NCBI GenBank assembly: GCA_046734415.1
Contig: JBKPRD010000057.1
Coordinates: 1 to 57,331 of the forward strand
Length of the DNA stretch: 57,331 nucleotides
Reading direction: 5' to 3'
DNA from: DATBLE01 sp046734415
GTDB taxonomy: Bacteria > Actinomycetota > Thermoleophilia > Gaiellales > Gaiellaceae
Shown here: one piece after another, positions 1 through 8,055 of the stretch
How positions within the stretch are numbered: position 1 is the stretch's first letter
How the letters are laid out: every line of letters begins with the position of its first letter
The notes under the pieces: generated by a model
What the model was told of the DNA's origin: nothing
What the model saw: the letters and a program-made list of their open reading frames with translations, nothing else
The model's database searches: none
Made by a program: the position numbers and the translations under genes

Positions 1-186
1 GTCGCGCACGATCCGGCGGCGTCGCGGCTCCGCCCGCTGGCCTGGGGGCTGACGGCAGCGCTCGCGGGGACCATCGCCGCGAACTTCTTCTACCTGACGA
101 TGACCTTCTACTACTTCTACGTCCTCGCAGCGCTCGTACTCGCGGCGCCGGTGGTCTTCTCGCGGCGGCGGGCGGCGCTCGGCTAG
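1..186 (+). CDS. C-terminal end of a membrane protein (partial)
   Basis: The open frame enters from the left edge and stops with TAG at 184-186, leaving 61 C-terminal residues. Two hydrophobic stretches rich in Leu, Ala, Phe and Tyr (about residues 13-31 and 34-54) are followed by a short basic Arg tail, typical of the last two membrane helices of a polytopic protein with a cytoplasmic C-terminus. Given the neighbouring glycan genes it could be an O-antigen polymerase/ligase, flippase or membrane glycosyltransferase, but the catalytic part is outside the window and no family motif is visible. The membrane assignment is sound; the function is open. Confidence 0.6.
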   Translation, partial: VAHDPAASRLRPLAWGLTAALAGTIAANFFYLTMTFYYFYVLAALVLAAPVVFSRRRAALG

Positions 187-568
187 ATGGAGCGGCAGGC
201 CGGGTTCGTCCGCCGAGCGGCGCCTTGACGACGCTAGACGCGGCCGCGCGCGACGGCAGCCTCGACCCCGAGCGGACGGGGCTGCTCCGGCTCGATGTCG
301 AGCGCCACTGGAGGGGCCCGAGGGCGCGACGACTTTCCTCGAGCGATCGGCCCCGATCGTGATCGAGTTCGTCCCGCGGGCCCTGCGCCGTGAAGGAAAG
401 CTCGAGCCGCTCGTGGCCCTCCTCGCCCGCCACTACACGCACGTGGTCGATCCGCGGCACACGCCGGCCCCCGAGCCGGAACTGGTACCCCTCCCCGACC
501 TGGTAGAGCTCGGAAAGCGGTACGGCCGCGGCTTCACGGGCCCGCTCGTCCTGCGGCGGCCGCGGTGA
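187..568 (+). pseudogene. Decayed FkbM-family methyltransferase (C-terminal remnant)
   Basis: Two fragments in different frames together resemble the C-terminal third of an FkbM methyltransferase. Positions about 213-318 encode a TLD segment followed by LLRLDVERH, resembling the family's conserved LDVEGHE region. About 319-568 continues in another frame with a stretch ending APIVIEFVPRAL and a typical FkbM tail. A stop (TGA 360-362) interrupts the first frame. The SAM-binding N-terminal domain is absent, because the upstream gene ends at 186. So the gene is both truncated and frameshifted; a sequencing error could explain the frameshift but not the missing N-terminus. GTG 359 could give a 69-residue product, and its stop overlaps the GTG of the next gene. 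Confidence 0.55.
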
Positions 569-1599
569 AGGTCGTCGTCCTGACGACGTCGTACCCCCGC
601 ACGCCGGAAGACGTGGCGGGTCGGTTCGTCGCGGACGCCGTCGAGCACCTGCGTGCACACGGCGTGACGGTCGAGGTCGTCTCGCCGCTCTCGTTCCGCC
701 ACTTCGGGATCGCCTACGGCCACGGCGTGGTCGGAAACCTCCGACGACGGCCGTGGCTCGTCGCGGCGCTGCCGGCCATGCTCCTCGCGTTCGTCAGGGC
801 CGCGCGCGCCGCCGGCCGCGACGCCGACCTCGTGCACGCGCACTGGCTGCCGGCGGGAGCAGTCGCGGTGCTGACCGGCCGTCCCTTCGTCGTCCAGCTC
901 TGGGGGACGGACGTCGAGCTCGCCCGGCGCGCGCCGTCGCTCGCCCGTGCGATCCTGTGCCGCGCGCGGCTCGCGATCTGCGCCTCGCGGGAGCTGGCCG
1001 CCGCGGCGCGAGAGCTCGGCGCGCGCAACGTGCGCGTGATCCCGAGCGGCGTGGACGTCCCTGCGGCCATCGCGGAGCCGGACGAGCCGCCGCACGTCCT
1101 CTACGCGGGCCGCCTCTCGCCGGAGAAGGGCGTCGCGGAGCTGGTCGAGGCGGCGCGCGGGCTCCCGCTCGTCGTCGCCGGCGAGGGGCCGTTGCGCGAG
1201 CGCGTTCCGCAGGCTCTCGGCTGGGTGCCGCACGACGAGCTCCTCAGGCTGTACGAGCGGGCGGCGGTCGTCGCCTGCCCGTCGCTGCGCGAGGGCTTCG
1301 GCGTCTCGTGCGCCGAGGCGATGGCGCACGGCCGGCCGGTCGTCGCCTCCGCGGTCGGGGGCCTCCGCGACCTCGTCGTCGACGGCGAGACCGGCTTGAC
1401 CGTCCCACCGGGGGACGTCGGCGCGCTCCGGGCGGCGCTCGAGCGCCTCCTGGCCGACGGGGAGCTCCGCCGCCGTCTCGGCGCCGCCGCGCGCGAACGG
1501 GCGCGTGAGCATTTCTCCTGGGAGCGGGCGGTGTCGCTGACCGTCACCGCGTACCGGGACGCCCTGCCCGACGCCTCGGCTAACCTAGGGCGGTCGTGA
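565..1599 (+). CDS. Glycosyltransferase family 4 (GT-B)
   Basis: A 344-residue cytoplasmic GT4 enzyme that should transfer a sugar from an NDP donor to a growing lipid-linked glycan. Visible features: N-terminal Rossmann strand with TTSYPRTPEDVAGRFV, a VHAHW acceptor-side motif near residue 92, IPSGVDVP at the domain junction, YAGRLSPEKGV and VAGEGPL in the donor domain, and the E-x7-E signature (EGFGVSCAEA) near residues 243-252. Length is slightly short for the family. The GTG start overlaps the preceding stop (GTGA) and its own stop overlaps the NeuB start, so it is translationally coupled on both sides. Donor and acceptor cannot be read from sequence. Confidence 0.88.
   Translation: MKVVVLTTSYPRTPEDVAGRFVADAVEHLRAHGVTVEVVSPLSFRHFGIAYGHGVVGNLRRRPWLVAALPAMLLAFVRAARAAGRDADLVHAHWLPAGAVAVLTGRPFVVQLWGTDVELARRAPSLARAILCRARLAICASRELAAAARELGARNVRVIPSGVDVPAAIAEPDEPPHVLYAGRLSPEKGVAELVEAARGLPLVVAGEGPLRERVPQALGWVPHDELLRLYERAAVVACPSLREGFGVSCAEAMAHGRPVVASAVGGLRDLVVDGETGLTVPPGDVGALRAALERLLADGELRRRLGAAARERAREHFSWERAVSLTVTAYRDALPDASANLGRS
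1581..1586 (+). promoter_or_regulatory. Candidate -10 box for the NeuB gene
   Basis: TAACCT lies 9 bases before the GTG at 1596, inside the end of the previous gene. It fits the TANNNT pattern seen before other starts here and could give a leaderless or near-leaderless internal transcript in addition to read-through. Confidence 0.35.
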
Positions 1600-2741
1600 G
1601 GGCGCGGGAGCTGACGATCGACGGCGTGCGGATCGCCGACGACACCGACTGCTGGGTGATCGCCGAGATCGGCCACAACCACCAGGGGTCGCTCGATCAT
1701 GCCAAGCAGCTCTTCGCGGAGGCCGCTGCCTGCGGCGCGAACGCGGTCAAGCTGCAGAAGCGCGACAACTCGTCGCTGTACACGCACGAGGCCTACAACA
1801 GGCCCTACGACAACGAGAACAGCTACGGGCCGACGTACGGCCTCCACCGCGAGGCGCTCGAGTTCGGCCGCTCCGAGTACCAGGAGCTGAAGGCGTACGC
1901 CGCCGAGCTCGGCATCACGTTCTTCGCGACTGCATTCGACTTCAGGAGCGCCGAGCTGCTCGCCGACCTCGACATGCCGGCCTACAAGATCGCCTCCGGC
2001 GACCTGACGAACACGCCGCTGCTCCGCGTCGTCGCCGAGATCGGGCGGCCGATGATCATCTCGACGGGCGGGGGGACGCTCGACGACGTGCGCCGGGCCC
2101 ACGACACGATCGCGGAGATCAATCCGCAGATCGCCCTCCTGCAATGCACCGCCGGCTATCCGGCCGAGTGGGACGAGCTCGACCTGCGCGTGATCGAGAC
2201 GTACCGGCAGGTCTTCCCGGAGACGATCGTCGGGTTCTCGGGGCACGACAACGGGATCGCGATGCCGGTCGCCGCATACGTGCTCGGCGGGCGGATCGTC
2301 GAGAAGCACTTCACGCTGAACCGCGCGATGAAGGGCACCGATCACCGCTTCTCGCTTGAGCCGGTCGGCCTGCGGAAGCTCGTCCGCGACCTCCACCGCA
2401 CGCGGCTCGCGCTCGGCGACGGCACGAAGACACCGCACCCGAGCGAGGCCGACCCGATCACGAAGATGGGCAAGAAGATCGTCGCCGCCGCGACGCTCCC
2501 GGCCGGGCACGTGCTTCGCCGCGAGGACCTGGCGTTGAAGTCGCCGGGCGACGGGCTGCCGCCCTACGAGCTGGAGAACGTGGTCGGGCGCGCCCTGCGC
2601 CACCCGCTCGGCGAGGACTCCGCGCTGACCTTCGAGCACCTCGAGGAGCTTCTCCCGCACGCAGAACGGTCCGAGGGCTATGCCTCGGCGCACGTTCGCT
2701 CCGCGCACGCCGGCGCGCGCGAGCGCGACGATGAGCGCTGA
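1596..2741 (+). CDS. neuB: N-acetylneuraminate synthase-like enzyme (nonulosonate synthase)
   Basis: 381 residues, the normal size for NeuB/PseI/LegI. These enzymes condense phosphoenolpyruvate with a C6 aminosugar to give a C9 nonulosonic acid. The TIM barrel shows AEIGHNHQG, KLQKRDN (near residue 52), TAFDF, KIASGDL, QCTAGYP and GFSGHDNG (near 215), and the metal/substrate region EKHFTLNR...KGTDHRFSLEP. A C-terminal SAF (antifreeze-like) domain covers about residues 290-350. The GTG start overlaps the upstream stop by 4 bases. With the cytidylyltransferase at 14864-15595 it forms the synthase-activation core of a sialic-acid-like pathway. Which nonulosonate is made is unclear; no NeuC-type hydrolysing epimerase is recognisable in the window. 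Confidence 0.9.
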   Translation: MRARELTIDGVRIADDTDCWVIAEIGHNHQGSLDHAKQLFAEAAACGANAVKLQKRDNSSLYTHEAYNRPYDNENSYGPTYGLHREALEFGRSEYQELKAYAAELGITFFATAFDFRSAELLADLDMPAYKIASGDLTNTPLLRVVAEIGRPMIISTGGGTLDDVRRAHDTIAEINPQIALLQCTAGYPAEWDELDLRVIETYRQVFPETIVGFSGHDNGIAMPVAAYVLGGRIVEKHFTLNRAMKGTDHRFSLEPVGLRKLVRDLHRTRLALGDGTKTPHPSEADPITKMGKKIVAAATLPAGHVLRREDLALKSPGDGLPPYELENVVGRALRHPLGEDSALTFEHLEELLPHAERSEGYASAHVRSAHAGARERDDER

Positions 2742-3441
2742 CGGCCTGCGGGGCCGCGTCGCCGTCGTCACCGGAGCGCTCGGAAACCTCGGTCCAGTCT
2801 GGACCTGCGCGCTCGCCGGCGAGGGCGCGATCGTCGTCGGCATCGACGTTCGCGAGGGCGAGGGAGCGCGACAGGCCGACGTCACCGACCGCGCCTCGCT
2901 CCAGCGCGTGCTCGAGGAGGTCGGGACGCCGTCGATCCTCGTCAACAACGCCGGCATCGACGCGCCGCCCGGCGCGTCCGGCGACGCCTCGGTCCTGAGG
3001 ACGCTGGAGGTGAACGTCGCCGGCGTCTTCAACGCGACGCAGGTCTTCGGGGAGGCGATGTGCCGGGCCGGCCGGGGGTCGATCGTCAACATCGGCTCGC
3101 TCTACGCGTCGGTCGCGCCCGTCCCGGCCTTCTACGACCACATCGACCCGCCGTTCGTCAAGCCGGCGGCCTACGGGGCGTCGAAGGCCGCGGTCGTCAA
3201 CCTGACCCGCTACTTCGCGCGGCTCTGGGGCCCCTACGGCGTGCGCGTCAACGCGCTCTCTCCCGGCGGCGTCCGCGCCGACCAGGACGCCGAGTTCGTC
3301 CGCAAGTATTCCGAGCGCGTCCCGCTCGGCCGCATGGCGGAGGTGGACGACCTGGTGGGGCCGCTGCTCTTCCTCGTCTCGGACGCCGCGGCGTACGTGA
3401 CCGGGCACGAGCTCCGGGTCGACGGCGGCTTCACGACGTGA
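2731..3441 (+). CDS. Short-chain dehydrogenase/reductase
   Basis: A 236-residue classical SDR. It has the NAD(P)-binding motif TGALGNLG near residues 14-21, LVNNAGI near 71, the catalytic Ser in NIGSLYA, and Tyr-x3-Lys in YGASKAA near 148-152. The acidic residue in VGIDVREG suggests NAD rather than NADP preference. The ATG at 2731 overlaps the NeuB stop by 11 bases; the frame stays open further upstream but only by running into NeuB. Its place directly behind NeuB suggests it reduces or oxidises a nonulosonate precursor, as SDRs do in several sugar-modification clusters. That role is inferred from context. Confidence 0.85.
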   Translation: MSADGLRGRVAVVTGALGNLGPVWTCALAGEGAIVVGIDVREGEGARQADVTDRASLQRVLEEVGTPSILVNNAGIDAPPGASGDASVLRTLEVNVAGVFNATQVFGEAMCRAGRGSIVNIGSLYASVAPVPAFYDHIDPPFVKPAAYGASKAAVVNLTRYFARLWGPYGVRVNALSPGGVRADQDAEFVRKYSERVPLGRMAEVDDLVGPLLFLVSDAAAYVTGHELRVDGGFTT

Positions 3442-4253
3442 GCGCGATCCCGCGCGTGTTCCACCAGATCTGGCTGGGGCCGGATCCGCTGCCGCGCGAC
3501 TATGCCGACTACCAGCGCTCGTGGACGCGCCGGCATCCGGGGTGGGAGCTCCGCTTCTGGACGGAGGACGACCTCCCCGACGACCTGGAGCGCAAGGAGA
3601 TCTACGAGCTGCTCCGGCGGCCGGCCGAGCGCTCGGACATGCTCCGCCTCGAGCTGCTGCGCCGCCACGGCGGCGTCTACGTCGACGCCGACTTCGAGTG
3701 CCGCCGCTCGATCGAGCCGCTGCTCGAAGGCGTCGACTTCTTCTGCGCCTACATCGATCCCGGCCGCGTGAACAACGCGCTGATCGGGTCGGTGCCGGGG
3801 CACCCGCTGCTCGAGCGCGGGATCCGGGAGCTGCGCCCGCGCACGACGTTCGGCCCGGTCGACAAGGAGGGCACGGGGCCGCTCTTCTTCGACCGGCTGG
3901 TCGGGGCCGAGCCGGGCGTGAAGATCTTCCCCGAGCAGCTCTTCTACCCGCGGACGCCGGCCGAGATCGAGGGCGCGTACGCGGTGCACCACGCGGCACG
4001 TAGCTGGAAGGAGCCCGCCGACCTGCTGCTCGACGCCATTCGCGCCGAACAGCGTCTGGCGATCGTCCAGGACGAGTTCGCGAAGACGGAGCAGCGCTAC
4101 CGCCTCGCCCAGGCCGAATTGGAGGCCGTGCGCAACGCGCGGCGCGGACAGGCGACGGCGCTGCGGACGCGTAGGTTCTTCGTGCGGCGTGTGCCGAAGG
4201 AGCGCATCCGCTATGTCCTCGGGACGCTGCGGGCCCGCGCGTTACGACGCTAG
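3438..4253 (+). CDS. DXD glycosyltransferase, GT32/TcdA-type sugar-binding region
   Basis: 271 residues. The N-terminus IPRVFHQIWLGPDPLP and the metal-binding DXD in YVDADFE (Asp83-Asp85) are hallmarks of the glycosyltransferase sugar-binding DXD family (GT32-like, GT-A fold). HPGWELRFW and ERSDMLRLELL are also conserved among the four copies in this window. After the catalytic domain, about residues 195-235 are Glu/Arg/Ala-rich and predicted coiled coil, then a basic tail that could touch the membrane. The GTG start at 3438 overlaps the SDR stop. The frame is open far upstream, but the family N-terminus fixes this start. Substrate unknown. Confidence 0.85.
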   Translation: MSAIPRVFHQIWLGPDPLPRDYADYQRSWTRRHPGWELRFWTEDDLPDDLERKEIYELLRRPAERSDMLRLELLRRHGGVYVDADFECRRSIEPLLEGVDFFCAYIDPGRVNNALIGSVPGHPLLERGIRELRPRTTFGPVDKEGTGPLFFDRLVGAEPGVKIFPEQLFYPRTPAEIEGAYAVHHAARSWKEPADLLLDAIRAEQRLAIVQDEFAKTEQRYRLAQAELEAVRNARRGQATALRTRRFFVRRVPKERIRYVLGTLRARALRR

Positions 4254-4256
4254 GCT
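4251..4256 (+). promoter_or_regulatory. Candidate -10 box, leaderless start
   Basis: TAGGCT is followed by 7 bases and then GTG 4264, placing a typical transcription start on or next to the first base of the start codon. It overlaps the stop of the preceding glycosyltransferase gene. Confidence 0.45.
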
Positions 4257-4263
4257 GGCGCAC

Positions 4264-4389
4264 GTGGACCTCGTGCTCCGAGCGCTCTTCGCCGCCGTGA
4301 TCCGCCCCGTGGGCGTGTTCGTCAGACGGCGTGACCCGCTTGTCCTGCGCCGGCCCGAGTCCAGCAACTGGCACCCCTTCCAGGGGTAG
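4264..4389 (+). CDS. SxtJ-tail-like microprotein (41 residues)
   Basis: A small frame directly before the carbamoyltransferase (2-base gap). It encodes one amphipathic or hydrophobic segment (VLRALFAAVIRPVGVFV) and then RRRDPLVLRR...SSNWHPF. From memory, SxtJ-family membrane proteins, common beside carbamoyltransferases, end with a comparable PxGxLxRLxGKDPLxLRxD...SYW tail, so this looks like that tail alone without the two usual membrane helices. A candidate -10 sits 7 bases before the GTG. It may tether or activate the carbamoyltransferase. The ORF is short and no homology search was possible, but position and motif favour a real gene. Confidence 0.55.
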   Translation: MDLVLRALFAAVIRPVGVFVRRRDPLVLRRPESSNWHPFQG

Positions 4390-4391
4390 CC

Positions 4392-6122
4392 GTGGCCCGC
4401 GTGCTCGGAGTCTCATGCTACTTCCACGACGCTGCCGCCGTGCTCGTCGAGGACGGTGCGCTGGTCGCGGCGGCGGAGGAGGAGCGCTTCACGCGGATCA
4501 AGCACGACGCGTCGTTCCCGCAGCGCGCGATCGAGTTCTGCCTCGAGTTCGGCCCGGTCGACCACGTCGCCTTCTACGAGAACCCGCGGGTCAAGTTCAA
4601 CCGGGTGCTCACGACCGCCGCGACGATGGGAAGGCCGGCCCGCGACGCCTTCGTGCACTCGATGCGGCAGTGGCTGACCGAGCGGCGCGGGATCGAGCGC
4701 CGGCTCGCGCGCCTCGCGGGGGTGTCGCGCGACCGCGTGCACTGCGCCGACCACCACCTCTCGCACGCCGCCAGCGCGTACTTTCCGTCGCCGTTCGAGT
4801 CGGCTGCGGTGATCACCGTGGACGGCGTCGGGGAGTGGGCGACGGCGACCATTGGCAGCGCTGCTTCCGCGAACGGGAGCCACACGCTCGAGCTCGCCGC
4901 ACAGGTCGACTTCCCGCACTCGCTCGGCCTGTTCTACTCCGCCTTCACCGACTTCCTCGGCTTCGAGGTGAACGAGGGCGAGTACAAGGTGATGGGCATG
5001 GCCCCGTACGGCGAGCCGCGGTTCGTCGACGAGCTCTCGCGCGTCCTCCGCACCTATGAGGACGGCAGCTTCTGGCTCGACCTCGACTACTTCTCGTTCC
5101 ACTACTCGGCCCGCAAGGCCTACACCGACGAGCTGCCCGCGCTGCTCGGGACCGGGCCGCGGAAGCGCGACGAGCCGTTCGATCCCGACGACGAGCGATC
5201 TCAGCGGTACGCCGACATCGCGGCGAGCGTGCAGGAGGTGACCGAGCGGGCGATCGTCAACCTCGCCCGGGCGGCGCATCGCCGCACCGGCTCGCGCAAC
5301 CTCTGCTTCGCCGGGGGCGTGGCGCTGAACGCGCTCGCGAACCGGCGGATCCTCGAGGAGACCGAGATCGAGCAGCTCTTCATCCCGCCCGCCCCGGGCG
5401 ACTCCGGCGCTGCGCTCGGGGCCGCGCTCTGGGTCGAGCACGTCGTGCTCGGCCGCAAGGAGCGAGTGCCGCTCGAGCACGCCTACTGGGGCTCCAGCCA
5501 CTCGCGCGACGAGATCGCCGCCGCGCTCGCGCAGGCCGAGGGGATCGAGTTCCGCGAGCTCGACGGTGAGGCGGAGGTGCTGGCGGCGACGGTCGAGTCG
5601 CTCGCGGCGGGCGACGTCGTCGGCTGGTTCCAGGGCCGCTTCGAGTTCGGCCCGCGCGCCCTCGGCAACCGGAGCATCCTCGCCGACCCTCGGCGGCCGG
5701 AGATGAAGGAGCGGATCAACGAGAAGATCAAGTTCCGCGAGCCGTTCCGGCCGTTCGCGCCCGCGGCCGCCCAGCAGCTCGCCGAGACGCTGGTCTCGCC
5801 GGCGCAGGCGCGGCAGCATCCCGCCCGCTTCATGCTCCTGATCTGCCGGCTCGAGCCTGAGCTCGCGTCGCGGCTCGCGGCCGTGAACCACTTCGGCACC
5901 GCCAGGCTGCAGACCGTGCGGGAGCCGTGGAATCCGCGTTTCTACCACCTGCTCGAGCGCTGGGGCGACGTCGGTGGCATGCCGGTGCTCCTGAACACGT
6001 CGTTCAACCTGCGCGGGGAGCCGATCGTGACGAGCCCCGAGGACGCGCTCTCGACCTTCCTGCGCAGCGGGCTCGACCTGCTCGTGCTCGAGGACTTCGT
6101 CGTGCGCAAGACCACGCCGTGA
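4392..6122 (+). CDS. Carbamoyltransferase (NodU/CmcH family)
   Basis: 576 residues, full family length. It should transfer carbamoyl from carbamoyl phosphate, via carbamoyl-adenylate, to a hydroxyl of a sugar or natural product. The N-terminal Kae1-like ASKHA domain starts with VLGVSCYFHDAAAVLV and contains the metal-binding His set CADHHLSHAASAY (near 117-129), DGVGEWAT and FAGGVALNA. The C-terminal domain has RFEFGPRALGNRSILADPR (near 415), KFREPFRPFAPA and LNTSFNLRGEPIV. The GTG start follows the microprotein by 2 bases and the stop overlaps the next gene. In this context it most likely carbamoylates the glycan. Confidence 0.93.
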   Translation: MARVLGVSCYFHDAAAVLVEDGALVAAAEEERFTRIKHDASFPQRAIEFCLEFGPVDHVAFYENPRVKFNRVLTTAATMGRPARDAFVHSMRQWLTERRGIERRLARLAGVSRDRVHCADHHLSHAASAYFPSPFESAAVITVDGVGEWATATIGSAASANGSHTLELAAQVDFPHSLGLFYSAFTDFLGFEVNEGEYKVMGMAPYGEPRFVDELSRVLRTYEDGSFWLDLDYFSFHYSARKAYTDELPALLGTGPRKRDEPFDPDDERSQRYADIAASVQEVTERAIVNLARAAHRRTGSRNLCFAGGVALNALANRRILEETEIEQLFIPPAPGDSGAALGAALWVEHVVLGRKERVPLEHAYWGSSHSRDEIAAALAQAEGIEFRELDGEAEVLAATVESLAAGDVVGWFQGRFEFGPRALGNRSILADPRRPEMKERINEKIKFREPFRPFAPAAAQQLAETLVSPAQARQHPARFMLLICRLEPELASRLAAVNHFGTARLQTVREPWNPRFYHLLERWGDVGGMPVLLNTSFNLRGEPIVTSPEDALSTFLRSGLDLLVLEDFVVRKTTP

Positions 6123-7210
6123 ACGAGCGGGAGGCCAAGGCCCGCCGCGCGGAGCTCGTGCCCCAGCTGCGCGCCTACGGAGCCCTCGAGCGTGTGCTCT
6201 GGCCGATCGTCACCGCCACCGCCGAGGCAGGGTTCTCGCGGCCCGCGCTGACCACCGACTCCCGCGGGCACCGGGTGACGCGGCTGGGGGACGAGGAGGC
6301 GCGCAGCGACCAGGTTCCGGGGGAGGCCGGGTTCGTGCTCGGCGGCTCGTACGCCTTCGGGGTCGGGGCCTCCGACGACGCGGGCACGGTTCCGGCCGCG
6401 CTCTGGCGGCGGACCGGTGTGCCGTTCGTCAACCTCGGCCTGCGCGCGGCGAACTCGGCGCAGGAGCTCGTCTCGGCGCTGCCGTTCGTCGAGCGGGAGA
6501 CCACCTTCGTCGTGTGCAGCGGTCTGAACAACTTCTCGACGGCCCGCGGCGGGCCCGGCCTCGACCCGCTCTTCGGGCCGATGCACCACGAGAGGCACAT
6601 GGCGCGGCTCGCGAGCGTGCCGATCACGCGGCTCGCAGGGCTTGTGGGCGATCCACTCGGTCATTTCGGCGACCGTGCGCTGAAGCGCGAGCTCTCGCGC
6701 CGGCGGCGTGCCCGCCTGGCCCGGCGGGTCAGGCCGTATCGGCAGCTGGAGAAGCGGGTCCGAGGCCGGTTCTCCGGGCCGCCCGAGGAGACGGCGCCGC
6801 GGCCGCTGCCCGAGGATCCCACTCCGAAGACCTTCGCCGAGGCCGCCGCGCGGCAGCTCCGCGACCTGCGTCTGCTGCGTCGGCTCGTCCCGACCCAGGC
6901 GAAGGTCGTCTTCGCGCTGCAGCCGCTCGTTCTGTACACGGGCAAACGGCTCTCGACGGAGGAGCAGGAGCTCTTCGCGGCGCTCGACGTGCTCCAGCCG
7001 CGCCGCTGGCCGCAGCTGAAGCGGCTCCTGGAGGCGCACTGGAGCGACTACGCCGCGGCGCTCGAGGAGGGCTGCGCTGACGCCGGCATCCCGTTCGTAG
7101 ACCTCTCCCGCGCCGACTACGAAGGCTGGTGCTTCGTCGACCGAGTGCACATGACCGACCACGGCCACGACACGGCAGCTGCGATGCTGGAGAAGGTGGT
7201 CGTGCGGTGA
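6119..7210 (+). CDS. SGNH/GDSL-like hydrolase or acyltransferase-type protein
   Basis: 363 residues. A catalytic-Ser-type block I GGSYAFGVG occurs near residue 75, then FVNLGLRAANSAQE (block II-like Gly), CSGLNNF (block III-like Asn) and a C-terminal DRVHMTDHGH near 340 with the block V Asp/His pair. The middle (about 190-250) is very Arg-rich and variable. SGNH proteins are frequent partners of carbamoyltransferases, where they may deacetylate, acetylate or otherwise edit the modified sugar. There is no signal peptide or membrane helix, so it probably acts in the cytoplasm. GTG 6119 overlaps the carbamoyltransferase stop by 4 bases. The exact reaction is unknown. Confidence 0.72.
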   Translation: MNEREAKARRAELVPQLRAYGALERVLWPIVTATAEAGFSRPALTTDSRGHRVTRLGDEEARSDQVPGEAGFVLGGSYAFGVGASDDAGTVPAALWRRTGVPFVNLGLRAANSAQELVSALPFVERETTFVVCSGLNNFSTARGGPGLDPLFGPMHHERHMARLASVPITRLAGLVGDPLGHFGDRALKRELSRRRRARLARRVRPYRQLEKRVRGRFSGPPEETAPRPLPEDPTPKTFAEAAARQLRDLRLLRRLVPTQAKVVFALQPLVLYTGKRLSTEEQELFAALDVLQPRRWPQLKRLLEAHWSDYAAALEEGCADAGIPFVDLSRADYEGWCFVDRVHMTDHGHDTAAAMLEKVVVR

Positions 7211-7335
7211 GGATCTTCGACTGGCTTCGCGGTAGGGACGACGACGAGGACGACGGGCAGCCCGAGGACGACTGGCCGGAGGAGGAGGAGCTGCCCGGCG
7301 ACGAGGACGACCCGACCGTCTATCCGCTCTGGTAG
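7207..7335 (+). CDS. Highly acidic 42-residue microprotein
   Basis: GTG 7207 overlaps the stop of the SGNH gene (GTGA), and the frame runs to TAG at 7333-7335. The product begins MRIFDWLRGR and is then almost entirely Asp/Glu/Pro: 18 of 42 residues are acidic. It ends YPLW with an aromatic C-terminus. It has no Cys and no membrane helix. A hairpin follows 6 bases after the stop. It ends the carbamoyltransferase operon, so a chaperone-like or tethering role for a neighbour is conceivable, but nothing in the sequence proves function. It could also be a chance frame, although tight coupling and location argue for translation. Confidence 0.45.
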   Translation: MRIFDWLRGRDDDEDDGQPEDDWPEEEELPGDEDDPTVYPLW

Positions 7336-7341
7336 TTCGTC

Positions 7342-7363
7342 GGGACAGGCTGAAGCCTGTCCC
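7342..7363. terminator. Perfect 22-base hairpin between convergent genes
   Basis: The arms GGGACAGGCT (7342-7351) and AGCCTGTCCC (7354-7363) pair perfectly around a 2-base loop. The hairpin fills the gap between the + strand microprotein and the - strand glycosyltransferase and touches the latter's stop codon. There is no U-tract, so a bidirectional terminator or a dispersed palindromic repeat are both possible. The same GGGAC..CCTGTCCC core occurs in the hairpin at 25446-25475. Confidence 0.6.
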
Positions 7364-8055
7364 TACTGCTCGCCGAGCCGACGCGCGAGCTCCTCGTACT
7401 TGCGGCGCCACTCGCCCGCCTCGCGCTGGGCCTCGAGCAGCCGCTTCTCCGCCTTCGCCAGTGAGCGGCGGAGCCCCTCCTCGTCCTTCCAGCCGCGGGC
7501 GCGATGGTGCGTTGCATAGGCCTTGTCGAGCTCGTCGGCCGTGCGTGGGTAGAAGACGGGCGGGTCGAAGTAGGTCACGCCCTCACGCTCTGTCAGCAGC
7601 TCCTCGAGGAACTTCGGCCCCGTGGCGTCCTTGTCGTAGGTGCCGTCCGCTCGCGGCTCGATCCTTGCGAGCCCCTCCTCGAGCAGCGGGTGTCCCGGCA
7701 CGGCTCCGAACAGCGCACCGTTCACGTGCCCGGGCTTCCGGTAGCCGATGAAGAACTCGATCGAGTCGTCCAGGAGGGAGTCGATCGGGCGGAGGCACTC
7801 GAAGTCCGCGTCGACGTGGACGCCCCCATAGCGGAGGACGACCTCGAGCCGCAGGATGTCCGCGCGTTCCCACGGCGTGCGCGAGGTGTCGTAGACCTCG
7901 GGGCGTCGTAGTCCTTCGGTGAGGTTGCCGTCTCGCCAGAAGCGGAGCTCCCAGCCCGGGTTGTGGCGGCGCCAGCTCTCTTGAAGCGGCTCGTACTCCG
8001 CGGGGAAGGGATCCGGGCCGACCCAGATCTGGTGGAAGACGCGCGGGATCGTCAC
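7363..8055 (-). CDS. DXD glycosyltransferase, GT32-like
   Basis: 230 residues, a paralog of the product of 3438-4253. It starts TIPRVFHQIWVGPDPFP, has HNPGWELRFW and ERADILRLEVVL, and carries the DXD in VDADFE near residue 80. The last 40 residues form an Arg/Glu-rich coiled coil (LAKAEKRLLEAQREAGEWRR). The GTG start at 8055 overlaps the stop of the upstream fusion gene (GTGA), so it is the last gene of a three-gene minus-strand operon. It probably adds a sugar to the same glycan as its paralogs. Sugar specificity cannot be deduced. Confidence 0.83.
   Translation of the reverse strand: MTIPRVFHQIWVGPDPFPAEYEPLQESWRRHNPGWELRFWRDGNLTEGLRRPEVYDTSRTPWERADILRLEVVLRYGGVHVDADFECLRPIDSLLDDSIEFFIGYRKPGHVNGALFGAVPGHPLLEEGLARIEPRADGTYDKDATGPKFLEELLTEREGVTYFDPPVFYPRTADELDKAYATHHRARGWKDEEGLRRSLAKAEKRLLEAQREAGEWRRKYEELARRLGEQ

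Noticed and set aside
1101..3092. 663-residue minus-strand open frame
   Set aside because: Antisense to the GT4, NeuB and SDR genes; its translation is low-complexity Arg/Ala/Leu/Asp without any domain, as expected for shadow frames in GC-rich DNA.
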